Part shown: positions 1-13,827 of the stretch, in pieces
Position numbering within the stretch: position 1 is the first letter of the stretch
How the letters are laid out: each line of letters begins with the position of its first letter
Assembly: GCA_964057225.1 (NCBI GenBank)
Contig: OZ059895.1
Coordinates: forward strand, 8,556,001 to 8,620,000
Reading direction: 5' to 3'
DNA from: Auanema rhodensis
Lineage: Eukaryota; Nematoda; Chromadorea; Rhabditida; Rhabditidae
Length of the DNA: 64,000 nt
Notes under the pieces: model-generated
The model's input: the letters and a program-made list of their open reading frames with translations, nothing else
The model's database searches: none
What the model was told of the DNA's origin: nothing
Translations under genes and position numbers: made by a program

Positions 1-676
1 AAACTGCAAATCCGGGTAAATGAGCACATCTGCTTCCTCCCAAAAAATTGTTTCGAAATTTGATATGACAATTTTTTTTTTGGAAGTTGGTTCTCTTATC
101 AGTACAATATCTTTATGTTTCTCGACTCAATATGTAAGTGAAAATCTAGTTGACGTCTCTGCCTGTCGATTTTGTCAATTTTGACAACCTTCAGAATGAC
201 CCCCGTAAATGGTCAAATAGGGTGAAGTAACACTAAACGAAAAGAAAAATGACGGAAATGCTAGAGATTTAGAGATAGGTGAGAAGACAGTTTTCATCTA
301 TTCTTCCACGTAAATTGTCTTTCTTCACCTTCTCCGGTAAACAGATGATTCAACTTCTCATCTACTACTACTAACCCTATCTTTGTTTTTTGATCTAATT
401 TAATTTTCAAAAGATATATGATATGAGAATATTTAAATATACTAATCAATATTTCTTAATTATATAATAATATAATTAAATATATTTTTTAAAATAAGGG
501 TTGTTGATATATACACAAGTGCACATACCTACTTAAGTCCATATTTCACAGTGAAATGCTCAGATTAAGGATATACAGTCCATCCTTTGGTAATTTATGA
601 AATATATCTTTACAAGAAGGATATTAATAAAAGCATCTCAGGTGTGTCATTACATCTTTTCTCTATGATTCTTCAG

Positions 677-806
677 GTCCCTTGAGTCGAACCTTCATTC
701 GTTACCTCGACCTCTCTTTTCAGATGAACGTGCCGACAACGAGTTGCGCTCGTATTCGCTTCCTTTACCACGGAATGACCGTGAAAATGTCTTAAGAAGT
801 CGATGA
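677..806 (+). CDS. possible last exon of a gene beginning upstream (unrecognised)
   Basis: A good 3' splice site (gattcttcag, ending at 676) opens a 129-base frame that enters in phase 2 and stops with TGA at 804-806. The predicted tail is polar and Arg/Ser/Leu-rich, with the stretches LPRPLFSDERADNE and PLPRNDRENVLRSR, and is richer in G+C than the surrounding DNA. No earlier exon can be joined within bases 1-660, so any parent gene would have a long intron or lie left of the window. No family is recognised. It could be a chance open frame. Confidence 0.3.
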
Positions 807-1786
807 TGACAAGATTGAAAGACATCATCTTTGTTTTCAAAGAAAACTCAATTTTTAATTTTAAACAAAAACTTTAAAATTCAATAAGAGGTTATGTAAT
901 CATCTCTAGAATTCTTGAGTTAATTAAATAAAACAGATTTCATTTAATTATTTTCAAAATATTGAAGATTATTCAATAATCTGTACAATCAAATCTTTGT
1001 TCCTCTATCTATCTTCATCCTCCCTTTTATTACTCATTCTTCCCTTCAATTTTTCCAGTATCTATCCTCTTTTCTATTCAGAATTATATTTACTTGTGAC
1101 TAGTCTGACCACAAGTCACCCGTTTGTCAAAGATTGTTTGTATTTCTTGGTTTGCCGTTTAACTATTGAAAAAAGAGATTGACCTTTGCAAAAAAAAAAA
1201 AAAAGAACTGAAAGAATTGAAAGGAATGGATGAAGCGAAAAGAAAAAATATTTTAAAATGAAATCTTATAACCTCATATTGGTCTTATCCCGATTATTCG
1301 TATATAATCTCATCAGTTATAATCTGTTTAAATTTACTATGTATAACTAACTGATTTCGTTTTAATTTTTGATGAAAATTAACCAAAAAACAATTCATAT
1401 CAGGATATATATCTCTGCCAATCTAGTATTACAACCTGTTTTTTTGAAAAAAATAATTTTTTTTTTTAAAATTTAGTTATTTCTCTTATATGATGTTGAA
1501 TATTTTAAAGTTTTTGTTTCTTTGAAACATTCTAATTATAATAAATGATTGAAAAGGGGGCATATCGTAAAAATCGCCGGAAAGTTTGCCGGTTTTCGTA
1601 AAAATATGAAACTATCCGGCGAGACAGTCTTGTTTTTTCATCACGTGAAGGCAATATGTATATCTGGGTCGCAATTCTATTCAGAAGTAGCACGACGACA
1701 TCATAGATGTTGTGTTTCATCGCTATCCAATTCGAGGAAGGAAGAAGACGCAACAATCTAACAAAGAAAATTCTTTTTTAACTATT

Positions 1787-1787
<1 letters not shown>

Positions 1788-1839
<52 letters not shown>
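1788..1839. repeat. (CT)n microsatellite
   Basis: About 26 tandem CT units, ending in a CC. This is the mirror of the GA arrays elsewhere in the window. Confidence 0.97.
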
Positions 1840-1841
<2 letters not shown>

Positions 1842-2554
1842 ATCAAGGTATGCATCTATTCATCTATGATGTACAGGAGCATTGCGACATTTAAAAATGC
1901 GTCAAAAACGAACAATATTAATAAAATTTCACCGAAATAGGGAAATAAACTGAATAAATAAAAGGTTTGCTTTCATTTTTATAAGGAAAACAGAGTATTC
2001 TCATAAGCTTCATAAGATGATTCTTTTAAACAATCCAAAATAGTTCGTATGATCATGTTGTAATCGGAATGCGAGTATGTCTATGTGTGTAATCTTTGAT
2101 GTTCAAATTCTTATATTTTTCTGTTGAAAGAACTATTCGAATATCTATTCAAACTTTTAGGTTCCAAAATAATTAATTTTGGATTATTAAAGTAAAAATT
2201 GAATTTTCGGGAAATACTCAACAGGTAGTGAACCTGTTATAAGACGTCTGACCTCGTCAAGCACTGGCCTTGCATACGCACATCTGAATCTTCAAAACAA
2301 GAGAAACAGCAAATACGAGACATCATAATGATGTGTCTTACATGAAAATCTTATAAGAATGTAGGACTTCAAGTATTATTCGAAACTATTAAACTTTATT
2401 ATAAATTTAATAAGTATACTATATGTATATAACTAATTATTTATAATAAACTATATATTCTTTCTTTCTTTCTTTCTATCTTTTTTTTCAGATAATGGAT
2501 AACTTTGAATCAATTAAACAAATCATCTTCAATTTGATTCTGAACTAGAATAAC

Positions 2555-2556
<2 letters not shown>

Positions 2557-2604
<48 letters not shown>

Positions 2605-2614
2605 GAGAGAGAGA
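2557..2614. repeat. (GA)n microsatellite
   Basis: About 28 GA units with one internal GG interruption. Confidence 0.97.
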
Positions 2615-3957
2615 CAAGTTGTTCATTTTCTCAAATATTTCAGATCTTTATAATCAGCGAGACATACATACATATAGTAAAACGTATATCAGTTTAACTA
2701 ATTAAGGTCAACATCTTTAAAACGTTTAAAAGTCTATCAAAGCTTGTTCTGAGATAACTATTTCATATAGTTATTTATATAATTAATTTTATTTAAAACA
2801 TTTTCAACCTAAACAAACATTTATCTGAACTTTATCAAAGTGACTTGTCTAAATTGAGTATCATCATCTTTCTTCATTCATTCACATACCATAGCACAAG
2901 GCTTTATGTAGTTCAAATTCTCAAATTCTTTATTGGCTTTTTCTGCGCGCGGAAAAAAACTGTCTGCTGAAAACAGCATGACACAATTACTGATTGCCAA
3001 GAAAAAAAACTGTGAACCAAGTGCAGTGATGTAAGCGTGACAGCAATGAGCAAGAAGAAAGATGATGAGAAGGTAAGATGGAAAGAGAGAGAGATAGAGA
3101 GAGAGAGAGCGCGCTTTAGTGCCAAACAAACGGTTTGTCAAGCGGCTTGCTGACGATGGGAAAGCCAGCCTTCTTCACTCTTTCGCAGCAGTGGCGACGA
3201 TCCTGGCACAGTGTTGAACTTGGCACACAAGACCGGGTGAGAGTGGATGTGTGATCGAGCTACGAGGCAGAGCAGAAATATGTGGAGGGAAACAGGCCGA
3301 GAACGTGTACATGAACTTGCAGCCATTCTAAGCTTTTATCAACGACTTATTGAGAATACGTTGTTAGTTGAAAGTTGAAGAAAAAGCAAACAAATCCCAA
3401 ATTTTAAAATTTGATGAGAAACAGAATGTTATTTCGAAAACTTAAATAGAGAACTGATCAACGAAATGCTGAAGAAGCTGAAGGACATTATCGTTGAAAT
3501 GGCATTAACTGCTAGAAAAACTATGACAATGTCCTTACTGTTTATCAATTATAAATGAAAATTCTGATAACTATTGGCATAGTTAAGATAACATAATCTA
3601 TAGCTTAACTATAAGTTTTTCTTTAAACTATTGAACTGTTTAATACATATTTTTATGTATTCCGTAATGAAATACGAATCATAAACGTCAATCCAAAATA
3701 ATTTAGACAACCATTTAGCATATATCGCTCTTTTCCATCATTCTAGACATTATGACATTCAACGTTTACCAATCTTTGACCTGCTTTAGATGGTTCTTAT
3801 TGCATGAGTCTTCTTGTATTGATGACGTGGACCGTGTTTCACGCGGAACACTATTGTCGATTGCATAACAGAACACGTTGGCGCATAAAACGACGATAAG
3901 ATGCGGAAGAAACGACAACGAGAAAGACCTCAACTTGATGGAAGTTGAAATGAGAAT

Positions 3958-6900
3958 TCAATATTTAGACGACATACAGGTATGTATGTCTTCATGTTCT
4001 TCCAGCAAGAGAATTTCATTCCCTCTCCTTTCAACCCACTGCTGTTCAGAAGGGGAAGGATTGGATTCATCTAGATCGCTAAAGCAATGAAATAATGCAA
4101 GCCAAGATCTAATAGTTCTAACCATTAAGATCAATCGATTTAGCATGTTATTGCAAATGATTTCAGGGTAATAAGATATAGAGAAGATGTGGAGAAATCC
4201 ATAGAACTGAGTAACTACTTCGATATACGGATTGCTGATGATGATGTTGATGAAGAGACAAATGGTAAGAGATATACATGTGTATGTGGAATGATGTAGT
4301 TAAAGAGGAAGCGAAACCGAAACAAACTAAAGGAAGAGATAGAGAGGAACGAAGGCGAGGACGGCCAACTATAGAAGGTCATTGGGGTCCAAGAAAAAAT
4401 TGGAAAAGAAAGAAATTAAGATGATATTGCCAAAAGACACATAACGAGAGAGAGAGAGAGAAGAAATAAATCATCTTAATAAATGGCTTATTCCAAAAAA
4501 AAAGAAAAAAAATATAAATTAGTGATTGATAAGTAAATATTGTTCCCAGATTTTGTATGTTTCAACTTAATAATAATAGAAATTGTTATTATGGGATGAA
4601 ACTAAAAAGCAAATGGAAGAATAATAGAAAGAAAAGAACAACAACAAAAGGAGTTTATAGAACTTATTCTATAGATATTGAAGATATCTTATACCAACTA
4701 CACCCTTTCAACAAAACTCCCTTTGTTTTTCTTATAATATAGTGTATATAATGTATATAAACATAATAACATATACTAACCTGGAGATATATTTGATAGA
4801 CGAGTAATCATAGCTTGCGTTTCCTGTTCCATGTCATCTTCAAAATACTGATTTGGTGAGTTCTGATCATCAAATAGGGAGAGATCGACATAGCTCAGCC
4901 ATAGCTTAGAGACAGGAACTTGCTCACGAACAGCTAATGGAATAATATGTTGACGAATTGGTACTGGACCAGTGCACACGATCAAATCATCCTCCAGCAA
5001 TTGCTGTGGTTCCTGCTGCTGATGGAGTTGCTCCAACTGATCGCATAATGGACGGAAAGGCTCTAACGGACCATCAAACAAGCATGACGTATTCGTGTTG
5101 TTATCAAGTACAGTGAGCAATGCTCGAAGCGGGCTAGGCCGACAAACGAGCAGTAGCAGACGACGTCGCGGAATGGATGGACGACTCATCTATGTACGGA
5201 ATACGGGCCACGTCCTTCGGCACAAATGCAAACCAGCGGGGGCGTGGCGAACCGCCGACGACGATTGTTGACGCGTCACCGCGACCGACATCGTTCACGG
5301 TCGCATCTCTTGCGAGGCCATCAGCATCTCCTTCGTTGTGATTACCGTTCCGCAAGCTAGCTCTCGTTAGTTTTGTCAAACGCCCACCGACAAGCGAGTG
5401 AGTTTCGGGGAAACGTATACCAGCAGCCATGAGTCCCTTGATAGGTAATGCAGCACCGGGAAGCAAACTGAAAAGAAATAACTGAAAGTATTTTCTTAAG
5501 AAAATGTTTATATTCGTAAAGAGATTAGTTATTTTATTTGCTAAATAGTTAATATAATTTGATTTGAAAATGATATTCTTTCTTTCTCTTCGTACTTTCT
5601 TCTAAACTTAATCATTTTATTTAATATTAAACTGAAAATTGTGTGCATGGGAGATTTTCCTCTTCTTTTGTTTTTTGATCAAAAAAAAAAAGTTTTTACA
5701 TACTTTCTGGTTGCGGCTCCTTTAAAAGCCTTTAGCAAGGCCATTGCATCCAGTCCACGTCCCCAGGTATGGATTTTCTCGATACATGAAGAGCCCATCA
5801 CATCAACGGACAACGTCGTCAGAATCAATCCAACAAAAAGAAAAACTATAGAAGCGACCATATAGCCAACATCTCCTTGTGGATAGAGATCACCAAAGCC
5901 AACAGTCATCTGAAATCAACTTCATGATGATGATGATGATGATTTATAATAATATATATTTAATAATTTTCTCATAGATCTCATCTATGTATCTAAGTGA
6001 TGACTTTGTATCTAATATTCCATCATTAACCTTGATGTTCCAACTTTTTTTGAAAAAAAGAAAAAACAAAATTGACTTTGTATCCCATGAATCCAGAAGG
6101 ATATGTGATTTCAAGGCTTTTTACATAACTTTCTTACAAGTTTTTGCCTATTATTAGGTGAGGTATACCAACGATGAATGAGGTTGTATGTAAAATCATG
6201 ACGATAGTTTTACTAAAAAAAACTGAAGAGAAACGAACAATATGAATGCCCTGTGGGTCAAGCAAACTGGAAAATGGGGTTGCTCAATATGGGTTAAAAA
6301 GGTTGAAGAATTCACTTCTTCCAACGTTTCTTTCAGCATTAAGTTAAAACAAAAAATATGATTTTTGCTCCAGCACTTTGAAGGACACATGTATATGTGT
6401 GTAGATCCATTAGAAATTCTTACTATTTAATTATTTCTTATGAACTTACAACTTTACTTAGATTTTCCAGTTGTTTTTTTTTTCAAAATTTTCTACTTTC
6501 AATCTCATTAAGAGGTCCGAGGCTTATCTTTTTCAAGCTATCTTACATGACCTAATTTCAATGACAGAAAAGACAGCGTCATCAACCTTACGAACTGTAG
6601 CCAAAAGACAGAGGTGACAGACGTTGTGATTTAAGAGGAGAACAATGAAAGAAATTCAAAAAAATGAATTCAACGGCATTAGAATTACCAGTCATTTCAC
6701 GAATTTACTTTAAAAAGGTTGTCAAGATTGATACGGCAAAATGTTAGAAAAAGTGAAAAAGAAAGAGAGAAAATTACAAAGAATTCTAATTTGAACTATA
6801 AAAATAATTAAATTGAAATAAAATAATAAAAATATCTAATTATATGATATAATATAGATTATAAATATTAATATTTGACAAGCAAAAGGCTCAATAAAAA

Positions 6901-9900
6901 TGTTCTCATGGTTAATAAGATGTAGAGATTGCCTAAATCTGTTACAATCACCGCTGGGCAAGTGCTACCGTGTTCCTCTTCTTACTCTGATTTCATAGAT
7001 AACGACAGACAAGTGATCAGAAATCATCGTTTTGCCGTAACATGAGGCCAAGTGCCGAGCTTTCAACCTTTTTTCTTGATATAATCGATAGAATAATAAA
7101 ATTACTATATATAGTTAAGAGAATATATGGATATGTTTATGTTATAACTCTGAAAATATGGTTAAAGCTCTGAAAATATAAGTTTTTTTTCATCAATTTT
7201 TGTCTTTCCATCGACTATATATTATTTCTAAGTGAGTTTTAAGTTAGTATAATTTATAAAAAGAATTTTATAACTAACCAAGCTAATTAGACAAAAATAA
7301 AATGAATCCAGAAAATTCCATGTTTCATAATAAGTAAATATCCATGCTGATACAGCCATATAAGAGAATAATGTAAATAAAACAGTCATTTGTCGTTTTC
7401 CTGATACCTTAAATAGAAAAAATAAAAATAAATAATATTATAAATTATTATAATAAACCTCAGCTAATGGATCATCTCCTCGTCTTCCTAATAATTCAAC
7501 TATAAACTTAGCAACATCAGCAATTGTGATGAGTGTTAAAGGAATTCTGAAAAGAAAAACTTAAAAATTGTGAAAAAATTATTAAAAATGGATGAAAAAC
7601 AAAAATTGAAATTATTATATTTGCAAAATACGAACCCAAATATTGCATAGCACATGCAGAATATTTGCCCGAATGGAGATATTGGAATAAGATGTCCATA
7701 ACCTAAATGTTTCCAATATAATATATATTATATATATATATATATATAATATAGTTACCAATAGATGTTAAAACGGTTGTTGTATAAAATATTGATGATG
7801 CAAAATTCCATTTTGATAGAAAAGTATCATTATTAAGATCTAAAATAACTATTTCTAATGTTAATATATATTATGAATATTCATATTTAGTCTATTATTT
7901 TCTTCATATTAATCAATATTAAGAAATTTATATATATTATATAATTTATAAATGAGAAAGTTATTACAGATGACTTACCAAATGGCTTGATGCCAGCTTC
8001 AAAAGCTTGAAATGTGACAAATGTAAGTTGATCTATAAGCTGAAGAGCTGTCTCATTAGAAGGATCATTTTTGCCATTATAGTCGAATATTGCTTCCTGA
8101 AGAAACAAAATGTTTTAAATAAAAAAAAATAATTTTAAATATATTATATTGAAGATGCGATATAGTAAATAGAGATTAAGAGATGAAGCCTTTTTCAGTC
8201 GATATCCTTAATTCAATTTATGTTCTCAGAAAACCATTTGTCTTAGTAATCATTTTCATTGAAATACATGATGTAAAGCAAGATATGTTGTGTAATCTCA
8301 ACAGTTTGTTGTACTCTTTTTCCATCTTTATATATAACTATATGCAGTTAACCTAAGGTAGATGAAGCAAGTACTTTAGTTGAACGTGACACAAACTGGC
8401 TCTCATTGTTCCAGAACGACGGGAAGTCGTGCTCTTTCAAATTTTCCAACCTAATATTACTTCAATTGTACCCTACCTGTTTGAAATTATTTCAGTGAGA
8501 GTTTCAAAAAAATGTAAAGCAGTTTACAAGAGAAAATTGACAAATGACTAACTTCAGCTTTTTTAATTTCGCGCAGGTGGTAATTTCTATGTTGTAACTC
8601 ATATGGTTGTTCAATAGCAGCAAATACTAGAGCTTAAATTTGGTAGATAGATTCAACATATGCTATACTTGAAACATACCACCTAGACAGACATACGATA
8701 ATGTGGTTGTGATTAAAGCTATATGAGGAAGAGCCAAACGACACATCGTTTGAAATTTGCGACGACCTAAATATTTAATTATATATATATTTATAAATAT
8801 TATAAAGTATATATAATGATAATTAATAATAATCTACCGCTTCTTTTGCCAAATTCATCTGAATCTGTTGATTCGTTTAAACAGAATGCGAACGGAATAA
8901 AGACGCGAAACATTGAGATGAGCAATAATGAAAGACAAAATAAAGTAGAATGTTTTTAGCGTTTGCTGTTAGGCTCTGGAGGGAAAAGAAGAGATAGAGA
9001 GAGAGAGAGAGTTGGTACGAGTTCATTCATATAAGAAAAACAAAGTAATCCTCGGGCTTATACGGCTGACAGCACATGCTATTAAGGATTCGACGAATGA
9101 GCGCACATGGAATGAACCGGTACTACGAGTTTCGTCTTCCTCATATGGATAATGGAGCAGACATTCAAGGAACAATGAGAAAGAAGAGCCGGTGGATAAA
9201 GTTATTCATGACATCGTGTGAGTTAATCGGATGAAATAAAGCATGAACACGAGTAACATAGTGGATAGAATTCTGAACGCTGATGTGCAGAACTATAGAA
9301 GCATACCTTTCTCATTTCCGGCGTCATCTTCGGGAACTGTTGATCCACCTTCCACATGCGCTGACAAGTTCATCCCTTCGGCAATGGCAGTTCTTCGGGC
9401 GCCGCCCAATCCAGCAAACGCTACCTACATATAATGGTTTAAGTTCAAGTATGCAAAATGGTTAAATAGGGCTGAAGCCATTGACATAGCCTGAGGCTAA
9501 AAAGAAGATCAAGTTTAGCATTTAGATTTTATGAATCAAACTACTTATAAATTTCTTTAAACTTTTCTTAAATGTCAGTTAGTTAATCTTTAAAATCCTT
9601 TTAAACATAAATTGTCAAAAAATAGACAATGAAGAAGAATAAGAAACGTATATAAGTAGTCTAAAAATATAAAAAAATTATAAAAAAAAGTATAAAAGAA
9701 GTTTAAGAAGGCATTTTCAAAAATTATATTTCTCTTCGTTTTATGAAAATATTACGAAGTGTGGGTATGTTATACCTAAGAATCAACGTTTAATAGTGAT
9801 GATGAATACTCGAAGAAATGCAGATGAGTGGGAAAAAATTGATTTTTAATAAGAATGTTTACATTAGATATGTGGTTTTGAATTAAAGATGTGCAGATCT

Positions 9901-10009
9901 TCTTCCTGGGTAGTAAGCATATCCATTCGGCTATTACATTATATTTTTCAAAGTGAGACGAGAAAGCTCGTTGTGAATGAGTTGAATTTTGAAAATGATA
10001 TCAAGACAG

Positions 10010-10058
<49 letters not shown>

Positions 10059-10339
10059 GAGAGAGAAATGAATACCCAAATTCTTAGTAATAGTTTAAGA
10101 GATTCATGTATAAAATATATAATTGCAGTTGTGCTGACGAAATAAACGTGAAATCTTACCTGATTCATGGTTGCAGGGAGTGATGTAGAAGCTCGTAAAG
10201 CCCTTGTACTCAAATGTCCATCTTTTTCTTCAACGATAGCATCGAATGGAACAGAGACAGAATGTGGTAAGATAGGTACTGGTATGTACACAGACGCCAA
10301 CTGAGCCGCTAAAAATCGACTGCCTCCCAAGGGATTCAT
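3958..10339 (-). CDS. two-pore-domain potassium channel (TWK/K2P family)
   Basis: Conducts K+ leak current across the plasma membrane. Thirteen exons (10339-10160, 9424-9307, 8864-8838, 8766-8680, 8092-7979, 7839-7759, 7702-7636, 7546-7459, 7407-7279, 5909-5704, 5467-5198, 5133-4777, 4078-3958) give 614 residues with phase closed throughout. Visible in order: a long N-terminal tail; TM1 ([20 protein letters not shown]); an extracellular cap with an NET glycosylation site; pore 1 filter SIGYGH; TM2 with [16 protein letters not shown]3; pore 2 filter TVGFGD followed by LYP; TM4; and a long Gln-rich, acidic cytoplasmic tail. GIPL and the two filters identify the family. A 3' splice site ends 3 bases before the ATG. 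The last exon, about 700 bases away, fits in phase but is the least certain. The exact channel subtype is not recognised. Several introns are long (1.4 kb before exon 10), unlike the rest of the window. Confidence 0.88.
10014..10067. repeat. (GA)n microsatellite inside TWK intron 1
   Basis: GA array with a few AA interruptions. It lies in the first intron of the minus-strand K+ channel gene, so it reads CT in the transcript. Confidence 0.95.
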
Positions 10340-11920
10340 TGTCTAAAAACGTCTTCAAGTGATTTCAGAATGGAAATTGTTGTCTAATGCGTCTCTTTCT
10401 GTCAACTTGTCATCCAGAAAGTCTGAAAAGTAACAAACTAACGCATTTTTTTTAGGCATATGTTAAAAAATGAGCAAAAAAATAATTAACGCTCTGTATG
10501 TTCTTTAATGTCTATTACTAATCAAATTTAAAAAAAAAAGATTTGCACCCTAAAGGGAAATATCGACAATGCTAGAAGAACAAGTCTTGCCATCAGAATG
10601 GACTGAATCTTCTTATGAAAATTGGATGTACCCCCAAGGAGCTTAAGGGAACGCCACAGGCACGAAAAAATTGTATAACATAGAGAACAAATCTTTAAAT
10701 TTATAAAGAAAATACTGCATTAGTTAGCATGAGGGAAGGACAATATTTGGGTCTTACCAGGGCAAAACATCAGCAATCTTGTCCGGCTCACCAATCTGCA
10801 CATATTTCTTTATACTCGTGAGACGCAGGAAAACCTTTGAAATAGCAAATGGTTCACGAGGACAATTGCTATATTTGTAATTGTATTCATAAAAGAAAAA
10901 AATATTTATTATTTGATAATACTAAAGAATATTTAACCGAAATACTCATATCCGTTCCAAAGTTTAAATATATCAAAATAAACTTAAAAGTAGCTTTCGG
11001 AAAATAAGCCAACTTCAGATCTTCCAAACAAATCAATTACTTTCCTTTTCCTTTTTTATTTGTAAATGTGACAAAATATTTCTCAGGTAGCAATTCTTTG
11101 TTAACATCCCAATCATCAGCAAAAACTTAATGAGGTTATAAGACAAATGTTTACCACGTTCAGAATGAATGGACTAAATTTGGTGACAGTTTCATCAAAA
11201 ATATCACAAACTTGAAAACCAAGTTTTTTAATTATTAAAAAACTAAATTCTTGTTTATTTCAAACCATTTATATTTATAAATTTACAATATATTAAGTTA
11301 AATATAAATCCAAAGTTAATCAATATCATATTATTAATTGAATACAACCGCTTGCAACAACCTTTCGCGCCAAATAAGGTTACATTTAAACTGATTTATT
11401 TTGTTTTTTTTTAAGAAATTGTCATTTCTTTTTAATTTCAAGTATATAATATAGTATTTACTTAATATTTTCTGTTTCAGATTTAACTTACTAAACAATA
11501 AACAACACTTATCAGAAGACTTAGAACAACTCGAAGGAAAAGCAACTATAAATAAGGTATGTCTTATAAATATTTCAAACAAATTAAAAAAATTGCAACT
11601 TTTAAAATGAGAAGTCAGATGTATATGAAACAGATTTTATGCTGCTTCATTACATTTGCCGATAGCGAGCAATTTGCTTTAATGTAAATCGGTGTTTCGG
11701 CCATATTGATCATTGGAGCATAAATTTTGCTAACTGTTTAAACCTACTTGAAATATCCAGATATCTATATTGATTTGAGAGTTTTTTCTGGATTGAATAT
11801 TAACTGTTTAGCAGTAGAATATTATGAGAAAAACATATGTTAATGTATTCTTTATTATAATTATTAGTCTTATTATCTTTATTAGTTATTAATATTAAGT
11901 TTTTGAATGGCTTGTGCTTG
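10340..11920. other. intergenic stretch, no gene recognised
   Basis: AT-rich. One short plus-strand frame at 11481-11556 has splice-like borders (tttcag before it, gtatgt after it) and a charged sequence (HLSEDLEQLEGKATINK). It has no start codon and no partner exon, so it is not called as a gene. Confidence 0.5.
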
Positions 11921-12948
11921 CTATCCAACAAGTGTTGGGTTTGCTCTATTAGAAACAAGTTGATCTACAACTTCATCTGTGTTGATTTGTGGAAGATTAA
12001 CATTCGGTAAAATGTGTGCAAAATTCATATCTATGTCATTGAATCGTTCATAGAAATGACTCTGAAAGAAAAAAAATGTTGAAACGGTGTGATTGAATTA
12101 TTGTTTTACCTTGAATGGCATGTGGGTATCAGTACCGGGAATCGGAAAAGAGAGTCTAGAATGGAAAATATCCACGGCTTCTTCATCGTGCTTACGTAAA
12201 ACTTCTGTTTGAAAGTCAAACATCTACGAAGATTTTGATTATCTTTTTGTTTGCTTTATCAATACTAACCTCATTTAATCCTGGTATAGGTATATCTAAA
12301 GCCACAGCTGAACTGTCGAATTTCGAACCATCTACTTCTGCTCCCACAATGAAAGAATTCTAAAACTCAGAGTCTTTTCTAATTAATAGTTTCAAGTAAA
12401 AACTTGAAAAGGCTGATGCTGTCCATCTGTGTATAAATGTGGCATTCGAGCATATTGTCTGTAGTGTCGTTTTAAGTCAAGCCCTATAATCTCACAGTGT
12501 ATATATTCAATTATCGTCATGAAATTACCCAAGAAGTTCACTCCTTGAATGGCATATCCGACTCCCCATGAATCACCATAATCATTATTAGAAGCTACTC
12601 CTACCATGTGTGTAAATGGATTTAGTTGAGCATGTCCAGAAAAATGTTTGTCTTGACCCGGCAGTGAAACATCAGGTATTGCTTGTGTCTACTTTAAGAC
12701 GGCTTTAATATACGTATAATATATAAGAATACCTTATGATATAGTTTATTTCCTGCTATATACAGATTATGTAAATATGGTCCAGAACGATGATCAGAAA
12801 CTCCAAAAGGTAATCGAATAAGACCGATTCCTCGTGGTCGAGCACAATAGAATGGAGCTAATTAAAGAGTTTCATTATGTTTTTAACTTAAAATCAACTT
12901 ACTAAGGAAAGACAGGAATACGAGGCTGGATAGCCTTGCAGAGGCCAT
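11921..12948 (-). CDS. orphan secreted protein (266 aa)
   Basis: Six exons (12948-12903, 12857-12733, 12688-12404, 12359-12270, 12223-12110, 12061-11921) give 266 residues. The N-terminus (MASARLSSLVFLSFLTPFYC) is a clear signal peptide, cleavable near CARP. The mature chain is about 245 residues, rich in His, Asn, Tyr and aromatic residues, has few cysteines and no further membrane span, so it is probably soluble and exported. No domain is recognised. It lies upstream of the polymerase-derived gene on the opposite strand, with divergent starts about 880 bases apart. A second, unrelated-looking orphan secreted protein lies at 23979-24946. Confidence 0.72.
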
Positions 12949-13827
12949 TAAAGCATGTTATGGTCTAATACTTATCTGCAAACTGTAGATAGATGTACGA
13001 AACTCTACAAACTTTTTAGGAAGATTTCAATAAGAACGATTTTTAAAATAGACGGTTGAATGAAAGGGAAGAATTGAGGCCGAATGATGAAAGTGAATTT
13101 TATCATTGTTGGAGCTGGGTATCCCTTCGGACGAAAAAGAAAATGCGCACGTCCGCAACCGGGAAACTGATAATCACTGAATCATCATTTTCACAGACAA
13201 GCAGTTGAATATATGGCTGAATATGTTGTTGAACCCACGACCAATTTGTATGTGACCCACGGATACATCGTAAGAAATAGTCATTATGATCCAGAAAAAA
13301 GCAGGTCCTATGAACTAGTATGTGCGCTGTTGGATGTCAATTTTTTTTTTCGAAACAGAAAAAAAGTAAAGAAAGTTCAACAATCATTAATATTGAGTTC
13401 AAATTGTTCTATCATATTTTACTAGCCCCAAATCTGTTTGATGGAATAACTTTGTGACAGATATAAGATATATTGTATAAGAAAAGTGGTACAGGTAACC
13501 TTATGTTTATCCCTAATAAATCGCGTTGAAACAGAATCAGCCATCTAGGAGAGATGTTGATCATTTGTATTCAGTGATACATTGGACCGACGTTTGACTA
13601 TAATCTTGATTCGAATAAGAAATGATGTTCAAGTAAAATTAAGGTCGATAGACATCCTAGCTTCAGCGGAAATGAAACTGATGTCGATTGAATGTTTGAG
13701 ATTTTCCTCGAATCAATATTTAAAACGCGCGTTCGAATATAAGAGTTGTGGGAAATTTGAGGTTTAAACAAAACTAAATATCTAATTGTTTATATGTTAT
13801 AGGTAATATTATTCTATATAAGGAATA
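12949..13827. other. divergent intergenic region
   Basis: Separates the ATG of the orphan secreted gene (-) from that of the polymerase-derived gene (+). Short open frames here have no splice support. The regulatory DNA of both genes should lie in it, but no specific element is recognised. Confidence 0.5.

Larger units (their letters stand above)
807..3957. other. non-coding stretch with microsatellites
   Basis: AT-rich DNA with homopolymer runs and GA/CT arrays and no convincing exon chain. A minus-strand frame at 3326-3138 begins with ATG and a hydrophobic stretch (MAASSCTRSRPVSLHIFLLC) in locally GC-richer sequence, so it could be a small secreted protein or an isolated exon. No family match or splice partner was found. 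Confidence 0.5.
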
